Of a stretch of DNA of 64,000 bases, positions 8,423-19,099 are shown piece by piece (the first letter of the stretch is position 1; each line of letters begins with the position of its first letter). The position numbers were made by a program, and so were the translations under genes. The stretch is from Pseudomonadales bacterium (lineage in GTDB: Bacteria > Pseudomonadota > Gammaproteobacteria > Pseudomonadales > Ketobacteraceae), in NCBI GenBank assembly GCA_002701845.1, contig NZXG01000016.1, positions 1 to 64,000 on the forward strand, read 5' to 3'. The notes beneath the pieces are model-generated. The model saw nothing but the letters and a program-made list of their open reading frames with translations. It was not told the DNA's origin and searched no databases.

Positions 8423-8485
8423 TTTATAAGGTTTCCCTAAAAATATTTATAAGGTAGTCCTATAAATTTATAGGTTTTCCCTACA
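8423..8485. repeat. Transposon end with three 16-bp TnsB-type direct repeats
   Basis: Three copies of a 16-bp element, consensus TTTATAAGGTTTCCCT, lie in the same orientation at 8423-8438, 8446-8461 (TTTATAAGGTAGTCCT) and 8467-8482 (TTTATAGGTTTTCCCT), with start-to-start spacings of 23 and 21 bp. The outermost copy abuts ACA at 8483-8485, the complement of the TGT that begins Tn7-type ends. This is the expected arrangement for TnsB binding sites. The next five bases, ATTCA (8486-8490), should be the target-site duplication and should recur outside the unseen left end. The innermost repeat lies about 6 bp upstream of a possible tnsA -10 box (TATAGT on the minus strand, 8411-8416), which suggests control of tns expression by TnsB. 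Confidence 0.87.
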
Positions 8486-8495
8486 ATTCACAAAC

Positions 8496-10388
8496 TCACA
8501 CCACATCCGCCAGATTCCCCTTGCTCTCCAACCAGCTTTTGCGATCCCCCGCCCGCTTCTTCGCCAACAGTAAATCCATGGCATCGTTGGTGTCGTCCCC
8601 CTGCTCCACCACCAGTTGCACCAAACGGCGGGTATCGGGGGCCATGGTGGTTTCCCTCAGCTGTATCGGATTCATTTCCCCCAGGCCCTTGAAGCGGGTG
8701 ACCTGGATATTACCGCGTTTTTTCTCCGCTTTGATGCGATCCAGAATGCCCTGCTTTTCGTCTTCGTCCAGGGCGTAATACACGTCCTTGGCCACGTCAA
8801 TGCGGTACAGGGGTGGCATGGCCACGTAGACATGGCCCGCCAGCACCAGGGGCCGGAAGTGGCGCACGAACAGGGCGCACAGCAGGGTGGCAATGTGCAG
8901 GCCGTCGGAGTCGGCGTCCGCCAGGATGCAGATTTTGTTGTAGCGCAGGTTGGCCAGATCGTCGGAGCCCGGTTCCAGGCCGATGGCAATGGAGATGTCG
9001 TGCACCTCCTGGGAAGCCAGAATCTCCGCTGAATCCACTTCCCAGGTATTGAGGATTTTACCGCGCAGGGGCATCACCGCCTGGAATTCCCGGTCCCGGG
9101 CCTGCTTGGCGGAGCCGCCGGCGGAATCCCCTTCCACCAGAAACAATTCGGCGCGGTCGGAATCCTGGCTGGCGCAGTCCGCCAGTTTGCCCGGTAGTGC
9201 CGGCCCGGCGGTGACTTTTTTGCGCACCACTTTTTTGCTGGCGCGCATGCGTTTTTGCGCGTTACTGACCGCCAGATCCGCCAGGGCATCCCCCTCGGCC
9301 GTGTGCTGGTGCAGCCACAGGCTGAAGGCGTCCTTCACCACGCCGGAGACGAAAGCCGCGGTTTGGCGGGAGGACAGTTTTTCCTTGGTCTGGCCGGCGA
9401 ACTGTGGGTCCTGCATTTTCACCGACAATACATAGCTGCATTTATCCCACACATCCTCGGCGGTGAGCTTCACCCCACGGGGCAGCAGGTTGCGGTTCTC
9501 GCAGTATTCCCGCATGGCCTCCGCCAGGCCGCTGCGCAGACCATTGACATGGGTGCCACCCTGGGCGGTGGGAATCAGGTTGACGTAACTTTCGGTGATC
9601 AGCTCGCCGCCCTCCGGCAGCCATTGCAGGGCCCAGTCCACTGCCTCGGTATCGGCGCTCATGCTGCCCACGAAGGGTTCTTCCGGCAGCAATGCCCATC
9701 CCTGGTTGGCGCTCAGCAGATAATCCTTAAGTCCGTCTTCGTAGTACCACTCCTCGGTTTCGCCACTGTTGTGATCCGTAAAGCAAACCTGCAACCCGGG
9801 GCACAGCACCGCCTTGGCCCGCAACAAATGGGTCAACCGGCTTACGGAATATTTGGGGGAATCAAAATAATGGGGGTCCGCCAGAAATCGCAGGGAGGTG
9901 CCGGTGTTGCGCTTGCCGCAGGTGTCCACCACCTCCAGCTCCGAGACTTTTTCGCCCCCTTTGAACGCCATGCGATAGACATTGCCGTCCCGGCGGATGG
10001 TCACCTCCAGCATTTGCGAGAGGGCATTGACCACCGACACCCCCACCCCGTGTAAACCGCCGGAGAACTGATAGCTCTTGTTGGAAAACTTGCCGCCGGA
10101 GTGCAGGGTGGAGAGGATGACTTCCACCCCCGGCACGCCTTTCTCCGGGTGGATGTCCACCGGCATGCCGCGGCCGTCGTCCACCACTTCCAGGGAGCCG
10201 TCTTTATGCAGGGTCACCTCGATTTTTTTGGCGTGACCGGCCAGGGCCTCGTCCACGCTGTTGTCGATCACTTCCTGGGCCAGGTGGTTGGGGCGGGTGG
10301 TGTCGGTGTACATCCCCGGCCGCTTGCGGACCGGATCCAGGCCGCTGAGAACTTCGATGGATTCCGAGGTGTAAGCGTCGTTTGCCAT
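8496..10388 (-). CDS. parE: DNA topoisomerase IV subunit B (ParE)
   Basis: A 630-residue type IIA topoisomerase ATPase subunit. The GHKL ATP-binding site is visible: EVIDNSVDEALAG, VVDDGRGMPVDIH, and GGLHGVGVSVVNALS as the ATP lid. The Toprim domain follows, with LFLVEGDSAGGSAKQARDR and DADSDGLHI for magnesium. With ParC it unlinks daughter chromosomes. ParC is not in this window. Its stop codon (8496-8498) is only 10 bp from the transposon end, and the reading frame is intact with a normal C-terminus, so the insertion spared the gene but displaced whatever terminator lay behind it. It is last in the order nudF-yqiB-cpdA-yqiA-parE, all on the minus strand and closely spaced. Confidence 0.97.
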   Translation of the reverse strand: MANDAYTSESIEVLSGLDPVRKRPGMYTDTTRPNHLAQEVIDNSVDEALAGHAKKIEVTLHKDGSLEVVDDGRGMPVDIHPEKGVPGVEVILSTLHSGGKFSNKSYQFSGGLHGVGVSVVNALSQMLEVTIRRDGNVYRMAFKGGEKVSELEVVDTCGKRNTGTSLRFLADPHYFDSPKYSVSRLTHLLRAKAVLCPGLQVCFTDHNSGETEEWYYEDGLKDYLLSANQGWALLPEEPFVGSMSADTEAVDWALQWLPEGGELITESYVNLIPTAQGGTHVNGLRSGLAEAMREYCENRNLLPRGVKLTAEDVWDKCSYVLSVKMQDPQFAGQTKEKLSSRQTAAFVSGVVKDAFSLWLHQHTAEGDALADLAVSNAQKRMRASKKVVRKKVTAGPALPGKLADCASQDSDRAELFLVEGDSAGGSAKQARDREFQAVMPLRGKILNTWEVDSAEILASQEVHDISIAIGLEPGSDDLANLRYNKICILADADSDGLHIATLLCALFVRHFRPLVLAGHVYVAMPPLYRIDVAKDVYYALDEDEKQGILDRIKAEKKRGNIQVTRFKGLGEMNPIQLRETTMAPDTRRLVQLVVEQGDDTNDAMDLLLAKKRAGDRKSWLESKGNLADVV

Positions 10389-10397
10389 AGGCTGCGT

Positions 10398-10988
10398 TTA
10401 TTCCGAAACAGGTAAATTGAAAAACTCAAAGATGGTGTTGAGGTGGCGCTCAAAGCCGTCGAAACCATGGCTGCCACCGGGCTCCACGATCTGACGGCAG
10501 GGGGCGTACTTCTCCACCCCCTGACGATAGTCCAGGGTCTCGTCGCCGGTCTGGGTCAGCAGCAGGTAGCGTTCCGGCCGGGTGATGCGGGGCACATCCA
10601 GCGACCGCAACAGGTCGATATGGCGTTCGGTAAACTCATAGCGCTCACCGGTGTAGATGTTTTCGTTGGTGCCCAGGTAATCCCGCAGCAACTCAACAGG
10701 CTTTACCGCCGGATTCACCAGCACCAGAGGCAGATTATAGTGCTCCGCCAGCCAGGTGCCGTAAAAGCCGCCCATGGAGCTGCCCACCAAACCCACGGGC
10801 TGGGGCAGGCAGGGCTCCACCGCCCCCTGCAGGTTGGCCAGAGCGCCTTCCGGATCATAGGGTAGCGCCGGCACCTGATAATGCACTTGCGGCAACGCTT
10901 CCGCCGCCGCCCCCAGAATGCGGGCTTTGGTGGACTGCGGGGAACTGTTGAAGCCGTGAATGTAGAAAAGATGGAAGCTGTGGGACAT
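10398..10988 (-). CDS. yqiA: YqiA-type alpha/beta-hydrolase (esterase)
   Basis: A 196-residue protein of the UPF0227/YqiA family. It begins with FYIHGFNSSPQS, the oxyanion-hole region. The nucleophile elbow is GSSMGGFYG, with the catalytic serine between the two GS/MG elements. Candidate acid and base residues lie in TQTGDETLDY and GGSHGF near the C-terminus. E. coli YqiA is an esterase on short acyl substrates with no firm physiological role. I use ATG 10988 rather than the upstream start at 11030, because the family begins just before the FHLFYIHGF strand and the longer form would overlap cpdA. It sits 9 bp upstream of parE. Confidence 0.92.
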   Translation of the reverse strand: MSHSFHLFYIHGFNSSPQSTKARILGAAAEALPQVHYQVPALPYDPEGALANLQGAVEPCLPQPVGLVGSSMGGFYGTWLAEHYNLPLVLVNPAVKPVELLRDYLGTNENIYTGERYEFTERHIDLLRSLDVPRITRPERYLLLTQTGDETLDYRQGVEKYAPCRQIVEPGGSHGFDGFERHLNTIFEFFNLPVSE

Positions 10989-10998
10989 GGGGCAGAGA

Positions 10999-11805
10999 TT
11001 AATAGCCTTTGACGCTGTAATCCACCACAAATTCCACCCCGGTCACCCGGGACACACCGGTATCCAGGGAGCCGTCGGGGAACAGGTCCAGCCAGCGGTA
11101 ACCGGGGTTGGCCTTATCCACGGCGAAATCCTGGCTCTGGGGCATAAACTGCACACAGGTGGAGGGCACGGACATCAACTGCACGCCGTTGCGACGGGTC
11201 TCAAACACCTGATGCACGTGGCCCCAAATAATGGCCTGCACATTGTCAAAGCGGTCCACCACCTGAAAGAAATCCGCCGCATTGCCCACGATCTGCTGAT
11301 CCAGCCAGCGGCTGCCCACGGGTACCGGCTGGTGGTGCAGGGCAATCAGCACGTGGCAATCGGTGGCAGCCTGCAGGGCCTGCTCCAGAAACTGCAGTTC
11401 AGCGGGGGCGAAACGGCCCGGCACTTTGCCGCGAATGGTGGAGTCCAGCATGATCACCTGCCAGGGGCCCAGATCAATGACGCAGGGGCTCATGCGCTGG
11501 GCCGCCTGATGATTCTGCATGATATCGGTGAGATCGTGGTTGCCGGGCAGCCAGTAGACCGGGCAGGAGAACGCCTCCATCCAGCGGTGAAACCGGGCGT
11601 AAGACTCGTCGGATCCATCCTGGGACAGGTCCCCCGTGGCCAACACCAGCTCTGCGTCCGGCTGCTCCAGTTGAATCAGGTCCATCACCTGGGACAGGCT
11701 GTGCTCGGTGTTGAGACCCAACAGCTTACCCTCTGTGGTGCGGAACAGATGGCAATCCGAGAGCTGGACAATACGAATCGGAGGCTGGGAAGTGTCTCTA
11801 GCCAA
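10999..11805 (-). CDS. cpdA: 3',5'-cyclic-AMP phosphodiesterase (CpdA/Icc)
   Basis: A 268-residue class III cyclic nucleotide phosphodiesterase. The binuclear-metal motifs occur in order: QLSDCHLF (D-x-H), GDLSQDG, GNHD, a central LHHQPVPVGS and GHVHQ. It hydrolyses cAMP to AMP in the cytoplasm and so lowers CRP/Vfr-type signalling. The start is a TTG at 11805 with GGA seven bases upstream. No in-frame ATG lies before the first metal motif. Its place between yqiB and yqiA is conserved in gammaproteobacteria. A 206-bp gap separates it from yqiB upstream, so it may have its own promoter. Confidence 0.95.
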   Translation of the reverse strand: MARDTSQPPIRIVQLSDCHLFRTTEGKLLGLNTEHSLSQVMDLIQLEQPDAELVLATGDLSQDGSDESYARFHRWMEAFSCPVYWLPGNHDLTDIMQNHQAAQRMSPCVIDLGPWQVIMLDSTIRGKVPGRFAPAELQFLEQALQAATDCHVLIALHHQPVPVGSRWLDQQIVGNAADFFQVVDRFDNVQAIIWGHVHQVFETRRNGVQLMSVPSTCVQFMPQSQDFAVDKANPGYRWLDLFPDGSLDTGVSRVTGVEFVVDYSVKGY

Positions 11806-12011
11806 GGGTCAATCCATTCTAGTTGTCATTAGCGCCAATAAACCACATCAATCGCAGAGCACTCACCCTGAGAACGCCCTTAACCCGGGCGTTACTGAGG
11901 TGAGTATAACGGGTTTTTGCGGATGGGTAAGCGAAGACTGTGACAAAATCCACCCCAAATGCCCGTGAATATTCACAATTTTGCCGTCTTTGACCCGGAT
12001 TTCCAACATTT

Positions 12012-12452
12012 TCAGACCCGCTGCAGGACCCGGCCGGCACGCAGGCAGAACTCCAGCCACTCCCCCAGAAACGTATTCAGCTGGGCCTTTTCGTCCGGCT
12101 GGAACATCTTTTCATTGGGATAAGGGTAACTCTGACGCAAATGCCGGTTGCGTTGGAACGACAGCACTTCCGCCATCTGCGCATCGTGATAGAGGCGCAC
12201 AGTGATCACGGGCTTGGGCACCCAGTCGTCCAGCAGGCTTTCCTGCGCCACATTGACGGTGGTGGTGTAACGGCTGCGCTCCACCACATGGATGCGGACT
12301 TTGCGGGTCTTTTCAGGGTTGCCATCCACCCCAAACAGCCAGTCCTCCTGCTGCTCCAGTTCCGGCAACAGGCGCATCAGCCGATGGTAATTGATCTCAC
12401 AATCACTCATCAGCTTGCTCAGATTGGGCGTGTAAGCCTTCTTCACAGTCAT
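12012..12452 (-). CDS. yqiB: DUF1249 family protein YqiB
   Basis: A 146-residue cytoplasmic protein of the DUF1249 family, recognised by its N-terminal DCEINYHRLMRLLP segment, the central RYTTTVNVAQ strand and the C-terminal FQRNRHLRQSYPYPN motif. The function is unknown. Its constant position between nudF and cpdA across gammaproteobacteria is the main clue and argues that it works with one of them or is co-regulated. It starts 7 bp after the nudF stop codon, so the two are almost certainly co-transcribed. No signal peptide or membrane segment is seen. Confidence 0.92.
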   Translation of the reverse strand: MTVKKAYTPNLSKLMSDCEINYHRLMRLLPELEQQEDWLFGVDGNPEKTRKVRIHVVERSRYTTTVNVAQESLLDDWVPKPVITVRLYHDAQMAEVLSFQRNRHLRQSYPYPNEKMFQPDEKAQLNTFLGEWLEFCLRAGRVLQRV

Positions 12453-12459
12453 GGGTGCA

Positions 12460-13083
12460 CTACTGCCATTGTTGCTGCAACCGTTGATAGTTCATCTGCA
12501 GCCACTGCAGGGCGATGATGGTGGCCGCGTTGTGAATGTAGTTCTCCTGCAATATCTGCCAGGCCTCTGCCCGGGGGAAGGTCTGTACCCAGATATCCTC
12601 CCCTTCCTCCGCCAGCCCATGAACTCCGCCCACATTACTGGAATCAATGCCGCCGCAGAAGAGATAGAACTTCTCGTTGGAGCCACCGGGGCTGGGGTAA
12701 TACTCGTAGATATACTCCAGGGCCAGCACGTCGCTGCCGGCCTCTTCGATGGCTTCGCGGTGGACTACGTCTTCCGGCGTCTCCCCCGCTTCGACAATAC
12801 CAGCCACGATCTCCAACTGCCAGGGGCCCTCATTGGCCTCCAGGGCGCCGATCCGGAACTGCTCCCCCAGCACCACCACATCCTTGTAAGGATCGTACAA
12901 CAGCACCCCCACCGACGGGCCGCGGTCAAAGCATTCCCGCTCCAGCAGCTTGCTCCAGCCCCCCTCCACCAGCCGGTGGCGCAGACGGTAGCGTCGCATG
13001 TTGAAAAACCCCTGATACACCAGCTTGGATTCGGTCACTTCCACATCAGCGCGACTGAAACAGGGGCCCTCTTTTCGATCCAT
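12460..13083 (-). CDS. nudF: ADP-ribose pyrophosphatase (NudF)
   Basis: A 207-residue Nudix hydrolase that should split ADP-ribose into AMP and ribose-5-phosphate. The Nudix box is complete: G-IVEAG-E-(x7)-REAIEEAG near residues 94-116. The upstream RGPSVGVLLYDP strand and the downstream YYPSPGGSNEKFYLF segment match the ADP-ribose-specific subfamily, where the latter marks the region that defines specificity. It heads the nudF-yqiB unit and lies 101 bp downstream of thiC on the same strand. Start at ATG 13083. Confidence 0.94.
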   Translation of the reverse strand: MDRKEGPCFSRADVEVTESKLVYQGFFNMRRYRLRHRLVEGGWSKLLERECFDRGPSVGVLLYDPYKDVVVLGEQFRIGALEANEGPWQLEIVAGIVEAGETPEDVVHREAIEEAGSDVLALEYIYEYYPSPGGSNEKFYLFCGGIDSSNVGGVHGLAEEGEDIWVQTFPRAEAWQILQENYIHNAATIIALQWLQMNYQRLQQQWQ

Positions 13084-13184
13084 GAATCCGCCTTTTTGAG
13101 TGAATGTCTGTCTGTGTAAGGCTAGTCAGTTTCCGGGCCGGGGACAATGCCATCCCGGCGGGCTGGCACCGCTCCCGGAAAACA

Positions 13185-15116
<1,932 letters not shown>

Positions 15117-15206
15117 TCACGGTTACTCAAGAAAATGAACTGGGGCACGGCTCGCCGCGCCGAGAACGACAACTATAACCAGTGAGTCACACAGCGGCAA
15201 CCGGGG

Positions 15207-16493
15207 TCAGCCAATCTGCCGGCAAATCAGACTGAACAGTCGATCCATGGCACCACGGTTATCTTCCACCACGCCACGGCCGCGTTTGGACAATGCATAA
15301 CGTTGCTCATCGTGGGTGAGCAGGCGCTCCACAGCCTGCCCCAGCCCCACCGTAGTGGTGACCGTCTCCAGCACGTTCAGCTCGGTCAGCAAATCCGCCA
15401 CCATCTGGAAATTGAACACATGGGGCCCGGTGAGCGCCGGCGTACCCATGGCCAGCGCCTCCAGCATATTGTGCCCCCCCACCGGTACCAGACTGCCACC
15501 AATAAAGGCCACATCCGCCGCCCCCAGCATCTTCAGCAACTCGCCCATGGTGTCCCCCAGCACCACATCGGTATCCTCTGTCACCGGCTGCTGCTGGCTG
15601 ACCCGACTCAGGGTCAGGCCCCGGCCTTCAACCAACCCCGCCACATCCGCGAACCGCTCCGGATGTCGCGGCACCAGCACCAGCAGGGTGCCTGGCAGTT
15701 TGCTACGGATATAAAGATGCGCCTCCAGCACCTCTTCATCCTCTCCCTGGTGGGTACTGGCGGCGATCCACACCTTGCGCTTGCCACCCCAGCGCTCCCG
15801 CAGCGCCCGCGCCTGGTCATGGGTCTCGGGTTTGATGTCCAGATCGAACTTGACCGTACCGGTCACCTGCAGATTGCGCGGCGGCAACCCCAGCTCCACG
15901 AAACGTTCACCATCCGCATCACTCTGGGCGGCAAGCAGCGCCAGCTCCCGCATCATGGGCCGGAACAGGGGCAACACCCGCCGGTAACCGTCTGCGGATT
16001 TTTCCGAGAGCCGGGCATTGGCCAGGACAATGGGCACCCCGGCACGATACGTATAGTGAATCATATTGGGCCACAGCTCCGTTTCCATGATTACCAGCAC
16101 CGCCGGGTTGAAACGCTTTAGAAACCGGTTAAGGGCATCCGGCAGATCGTAAGGCAGATAGACGTGCTGGATACGGCCACCGGCCAGCTGGTCGGCATAG
16201 GCCTGCTGCACCCGGTCCGAACCGGTGGGGGTCATGGTGGTGATCACACAGGGGCGGTCCGGGTAGTTATCCAGGATCCGGTCGATCAGGGGGCGGGCGG
16301 CCAGGAACTCGCCTACGGATACGGTATGGAACCAGAGGCTGTTTTGCAGGGGAGTTTGAAGCGTATAATAGCCGAAGCGTTCCGGAATACGCCACGCATA
16401 ATCGGAATTCTTCCTTGCTCTCTTCCAAAGACGAAATAACAACAAAGGAATGGCAAGGTAAAACGTCAGGGTGTACAGCAGTCGGGCTAGCAT
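15207..16493 (-). CDS. waaA: 3-deoxy-D-manno-octulosonic acid (Kdo) transferase
   Basis: A 428-residue GT30 enzyme that adds Kdo to lipid IVA at the inner membrane, the first step of LPS core assembly. A hydrophobic N-terminal anchor (residues 2-22) precedes RFGYY and LWFHTVSVGE, which contains the conserved catalytic glutamate. The C-terminal domain shows the nucleotide-sugar signature FIGGSLVPVGGHNMLEA. It is divergent from rmlA, and the 276 bp between them should hold both promoters. It opens the LPS region, which continues through msbA and the core glycosyltransferases on the other side. Confidence 0.95.
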   Translation of the reverse strand: MLARLLYTLTFYLAIPLLLFRLWKRARKNSDYAWRIPERFGYYTLQTPLQNSLWFHTVSVGEFLAARPLIDRILDNYPDRPCVITTMTPTGSDRVQQAYADQLAGGRIQHVYLPYDLPDALNRFLKRFNPAVLVIMETELWPNMIHYTYRAGVPIVLANARLSEKSADGYRRVLPLFRPMMRELALLAAQSDADGERFVELGLPPRNLQVTGTVKFDLDIKPETHDQARALRERWGGKRKVWIAASTHQGEDEEVLEAHLYIRSKLPGTLLVLVPRHPERFADVAGLVEGRGLTLSRVSQQQPVTEDTDVVLGDTMGELLKMLGAADVAFIGGSLVPVGGHNMLEALAMGTPALTGPHVFNFQMVADLLTELNVLETVTTTVGLGQAVERLLTHDEQRYALSKRGRGVVEDNRGAMDRLFSLICRQIG

Positions 16494-16769
16494 GTCGCTT
16501 CCGTTGTTCTTTTACGAAGAGTACCCACCGGAAGCGGTTCACTACAATGACTCCGGTGATAGCTTAAACTAGGTTTCCAGCGGGTGCCTGGCTCCAGAAG
16601 TAGTTCGGGAAATTCGCGATAGACTAATGATTCATCCGGAACGGTCAATATGCTTTTGCCTTGTGGCTGTTGAAGCTCTTCATCTCTCCACCCGCCTGCG
16701 CGCCACACCTGCTGTAATGCCGCCCAAAAACTGGTATTCTGATAGCCGACATGATGAAGAGATAACCTC

Positions 16770-17663
16770 ATGAGTTTCAAAGGAATTATACTCGCTGGGG
16801 GCAGCGGCACCAGGCTACACCCTCTGACCCACACAGTCAGCAAACAATTGATGCCGGTCTACGACAAACCGATGATATATTATCCCATATCCACGCTTAT
16901 GTTAGCGGGTATAACGGATATTCTCATCATTACCACCCCCCGGGATCATCAGTCCTTTGTGGACTTGCTGGGGGACGGCTCGCAATGGGGGGTGAGCTTC
17001 ACCTACGCCGTGCAGCCCTCGCCGGACGGCCTGGCCCAGGCTTTCATCATTGGTGAACAGTTTATTGGCAATAATAATGTATGTCTGATGCTGGGTGACA
17101 ATATCTACTACGGGGAAGGGCTCTCTAAAAAGCTGCGTAATGCGTGCCAACAAACCACTGGCGCCACAATCTTCGGATACTACGTCACCGACCCTCAACG
17201 CTATGGAGTGGTCAGTTTTGATCGGACGGGCAAGGTGCTTGATATCGAGGAAAAACCACAATCCCCCAAGTCAGCCTATGCCGTCACCGGCTTGTACTTC
17301 TACGATAATCAGGTGATAGATATCGCGAAATCCGTCAAGCCGTCCGCCCGCAACGAATTGGAAATAACGGATGTCAACCTGACTTACCTGAGGCAGGGCA
17401 ACCTCAATGTTGAACTGCTGGGTCGGGGCACCGCCTGGCTGGACACCGGGACCCATGATTCCTTGCTGGATGCCGCCAATTTCATAAAACTCATAGAAGA
17501 GCGGCAGAGCCTGAAGATCTGCAGCCCGGAAGAAACCGCTTTTCGTATGGGTTATATTGACGCCTCGGACTTGAGCAAGCTCATCGCTCCCCTGGCCAAA
17601 ACCGGGTACGGTGACTATCTTAGCCGGATCCTTAGCGAGAACGCAGGCAATCAGGAAGAGTGA
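16770..17663 (+). CDS. rmlA: Glucose-1-phosphate thymidylyltransferase (RmlA)
   Basis: A 297-residue enzyme that forms dTDP-glucose from dTTP and glucose-1-phosphate, the entry step for dTDP-rhamnose and other dTDP-deoxysugars. The nucleotide-binding loop is [13 protein letters not shown], and the family motifs [16 protein letters not shown] and EEKPQSPKS are in place. It starts the rmlACDB unit on the plus strand. The genes are almost contiguous (3-bp gap to rmlC). The product also feeds the amino-sugar genes at 28-30 kb through the RmlB intermediate. Confidence 0.97.
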   Translation: MSFKGIILAGGSGTRLHPLTHTVSKQLMPVYDKPMIYYPISTLMLAGITDILIITTPRDHQSFVDLLGDGSQWGVSFTYAVQPSPDGLAQAFIIGEQFIGNNNVCLMLGDNIYYGEGLSKKLRNACQQTTGATIFGYYVTDPQRYGVVSFDRTGKVLDIEEKPQSPKSAYAVTGLYFYDNQVIDIAKSVKPSARNELEITDVNLTYLRQGNLNVELLGRGTAWLDTGTHDSLLDAANFIKLIEERQSLKICSPEETAFRMGYIDASDLSKLIAPLAKTGYGDYLSRILSENAGNQEE

Positions 17664-17666
17664 CCC

Positions 17667-18224
17667 ATGGAAGTAGTAACGCTTAAGCTTAACGATGCCT
17701 TTTACATCGAGCCGAAAGTGCATGGCGATCACCGCGGATTCTTCATGGAGACCTGGCGCGACAGCTGGTTTGAGGATCTGAGCCTGAACTACCGGTTCGT
17801 TCAGGACAATCACAGCAAGTCTGTACGAGGCTCCCTGCGAGGCCTTCACTATCAGATCAGTCACCCCCAAGGTAAGCTGGTGAGGGTCACCAGCGGCGAG
17901 GTTTTTGATGTAGTGGTTGATCTACGGGTTGATTCACCCACTTTTTCCCAATGGGAGGGCATCTATCTGTCCGCGGAAAACAAGCGCATCATGTGGGTGC
18001 CTCCTGGATTTGCACATGGCTTCTATGTGGTTTCCGATGAAGCGGAGTTTGTTTACAAATGCTCAGAGTATTTTTCTCCCGAGGATGATCGAACACTGCT
18101 GTGGAACGATCCCGATATAGGCATTGAGTGGCCAGTTGAGGACTTCGACAACGTTATTCTATCCGCTAAGGATAAGGCTGGAACCCCGTTGAAAAAGGCC
18201 GACGTTTACAGGGCGATGGGCTGA
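17667..18224 (+). CDS. rmlC: dTDP-4-dehydrorhamnose 3,5-epimerase (RmlC)
   Basis: A 185-residue cupin-type epimerase. HRGFFMETWRD, VRGSLRGLHYQ (with the catalytic histidine) and WVPPGFAHGFYV are the family hallmarks. It converts dTDP-4-keto-6-deoxyglucose into the 4-keto-rhamnose form. Its stop codon overlaps the rmlD start as TGATG, indicating translational coupling. Confidence 0.97.
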   Translation: MEVVTLKLNDAFYIEPKVHGDHRGFFMETWRDSWFEDLSLNYRFVQDNHSKSVRGSLRGLHYQISHPQGKLVRVTSGEVFDVVVDLRVDSPTFSQWEGIYLSAENKRIMWVPPGFAHGFYVVSDEAEFVYKCSEYFSPEDDRTLLWNDPDIGIEWPVEDFDNVILSAKDKAGTPLKKADVYRAMG

Positions 18225-19099
18225 TGAAAATTGTAATCACAGGTGCTGATGGCCAATTGGGTCAGACCCTCACCCACTGCCTGGCTGATTGCGACGTCAC
18301 CCCCTTGAGCCGGTCGGCACTTGATATCACCAGTGATGACCTTAACAGCCAGTTACAGGCCCACCGGCCCGACTGGGTTGTCAATACGGCTGCCTATACC
18401 GCCGTTGATAAAGCCGAATCTGAAGCATCGTTAGCAGACCACGCAAATCATATCGCCGTCGGCATGCTGGCTGCCGCTTGCAAGGAGCTGGGTAGCAGAC
18501 TGCTGCATCTGTCCACTGACTTTGTTTTCTCAGGCTCCGGTAATATCCCCTATGCGGTGGACGCTGAATGCGACCCGGAGAACATCTATGGAAAAACCAA
18601 ACACCAGGGTGAGCAGGCTGCATTGGCAGCCCACCCTGCAGGCGTCTGCATTGTGAGGACAGCCTGGCTTTATTCCGCCAGTGGCAATAATTTTGTCCGC
18701 ACCATGCTACGCCTGATGCAAGAACGTGATTCACTTGGGATTGTAATGGATCAAATAGGTTCACCCACTTCAACCAGCACCCTGGCCACCTGCATTCGCG
18801 AATTGATCAAACAAAGTGAGACGGGCATTTTCCATTGGACTGATGCCGGTACCGCCAGTTGGTATGATTTTGCGGTGGCAATTTACGAGGAAGCCCAGGC
18901 CGCCGGCATCCTCAGTCGCCCAGTGAGTATCACCCCAATCCGTAGCGAGCAATTTCCAACGCCTGCAGCACGACCCCATTACAGCGTACTGGACATCTCG
19001 AAAACCTACTCTCACACTGGTCTGCAACCGATTCACTGGAGAGTTCCGCTGCGAACTGTGATAGGTAAAATTGCAGAGATGGAGAACAACATTGTCTAA
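18224..19099 (+). CDS. rmlD: dTDP-4-dehydrorhamnose reductase (RmlD)
   Basis: A 291-residue extended short-chain dehydrogenase with the N-terminal Rossmann motif GADGQLGQTL, the VNTAAYTAVDKAE strand and the STDFVFSG/YGKTKHQGE catalytic Thr-Asp and Tyr-x3-Lys region. It performs the final NAD(P)H-dependent reduction to dTDP-L-rhamnose. Its 3' end overlaps the 5' end of rmlB by 8 bp if rmlB starts at TTG 19092. Confidence 0.96.
   Translation: MKIVITGADGQLGQTLTHCLADCDVTPLSRSALDITSDDLNSQLQAHRPDWVVNTAAYTAVDKAESEASLADHANHIAVGMLAAACKELGSRLLHLSTDFVFSGSGNIPYAVDAECDPENIYGKTKHQGEQAALAAHPAGVCIVRTAWLYSASGNNFVRTMLRLMQERDSLGIVMDQIGSPTSTSTLATCIRELIKQSETGIFHWTDAGTASWYDFAVAIYEEAQAAGILSRPVSITPIRSEQFPTPAARPHYSVLDISKTYSHTGLQPIHWRVPLRTVIGKIAEMENNIV

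Larger units (their letters stand above)
1..8485. mobile_element. Tn7-like transposon, tnsA-proximal part, inserted beside parE (left end outside window)
   Basis: Five consecutive minus-strand genes encode TnsA, TnsB, TnsC and two TniQ-family proteins. They run leftward from a terminus at 8483-8485 (ACA on the plus strand, TGT read inward). Three direct repeats sit just inside this terminus, and the parE stop codon begins 11 bp outside it. The orientation is that of Tn7 at glmS: the tns-proximal end lies next to the target gene and tns transcription continues in the direction of the target gene. Cargo occupies 1-2587. I searched the non-coding DNA of 1-2751 for a TGT end carrying the same repeats and found none, so the element should continue left of the window. 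No TnsE homologue, cas gene or CRISPR array is visible. The element is AT-richer than the flanking chromosome. The exact left limit and total size are unknown. Confidence 0.88.

Noticed and set aside
1-8485. CRISPR array or cas genes in the Tn7-like element
   Set aside because: No regularly spaced repeats and no Cas-like protein were found. The element is cut by the window edge, so absence is shown only for this part.
8486-8492. Alternative transposon terminus at the ACA of 8490-8492
   Set aside because: The ACA at 8483-8485 directly follows the third 16-bp repeat, as expected for a Tn7-type end; the later ACA has no repeat beside it.
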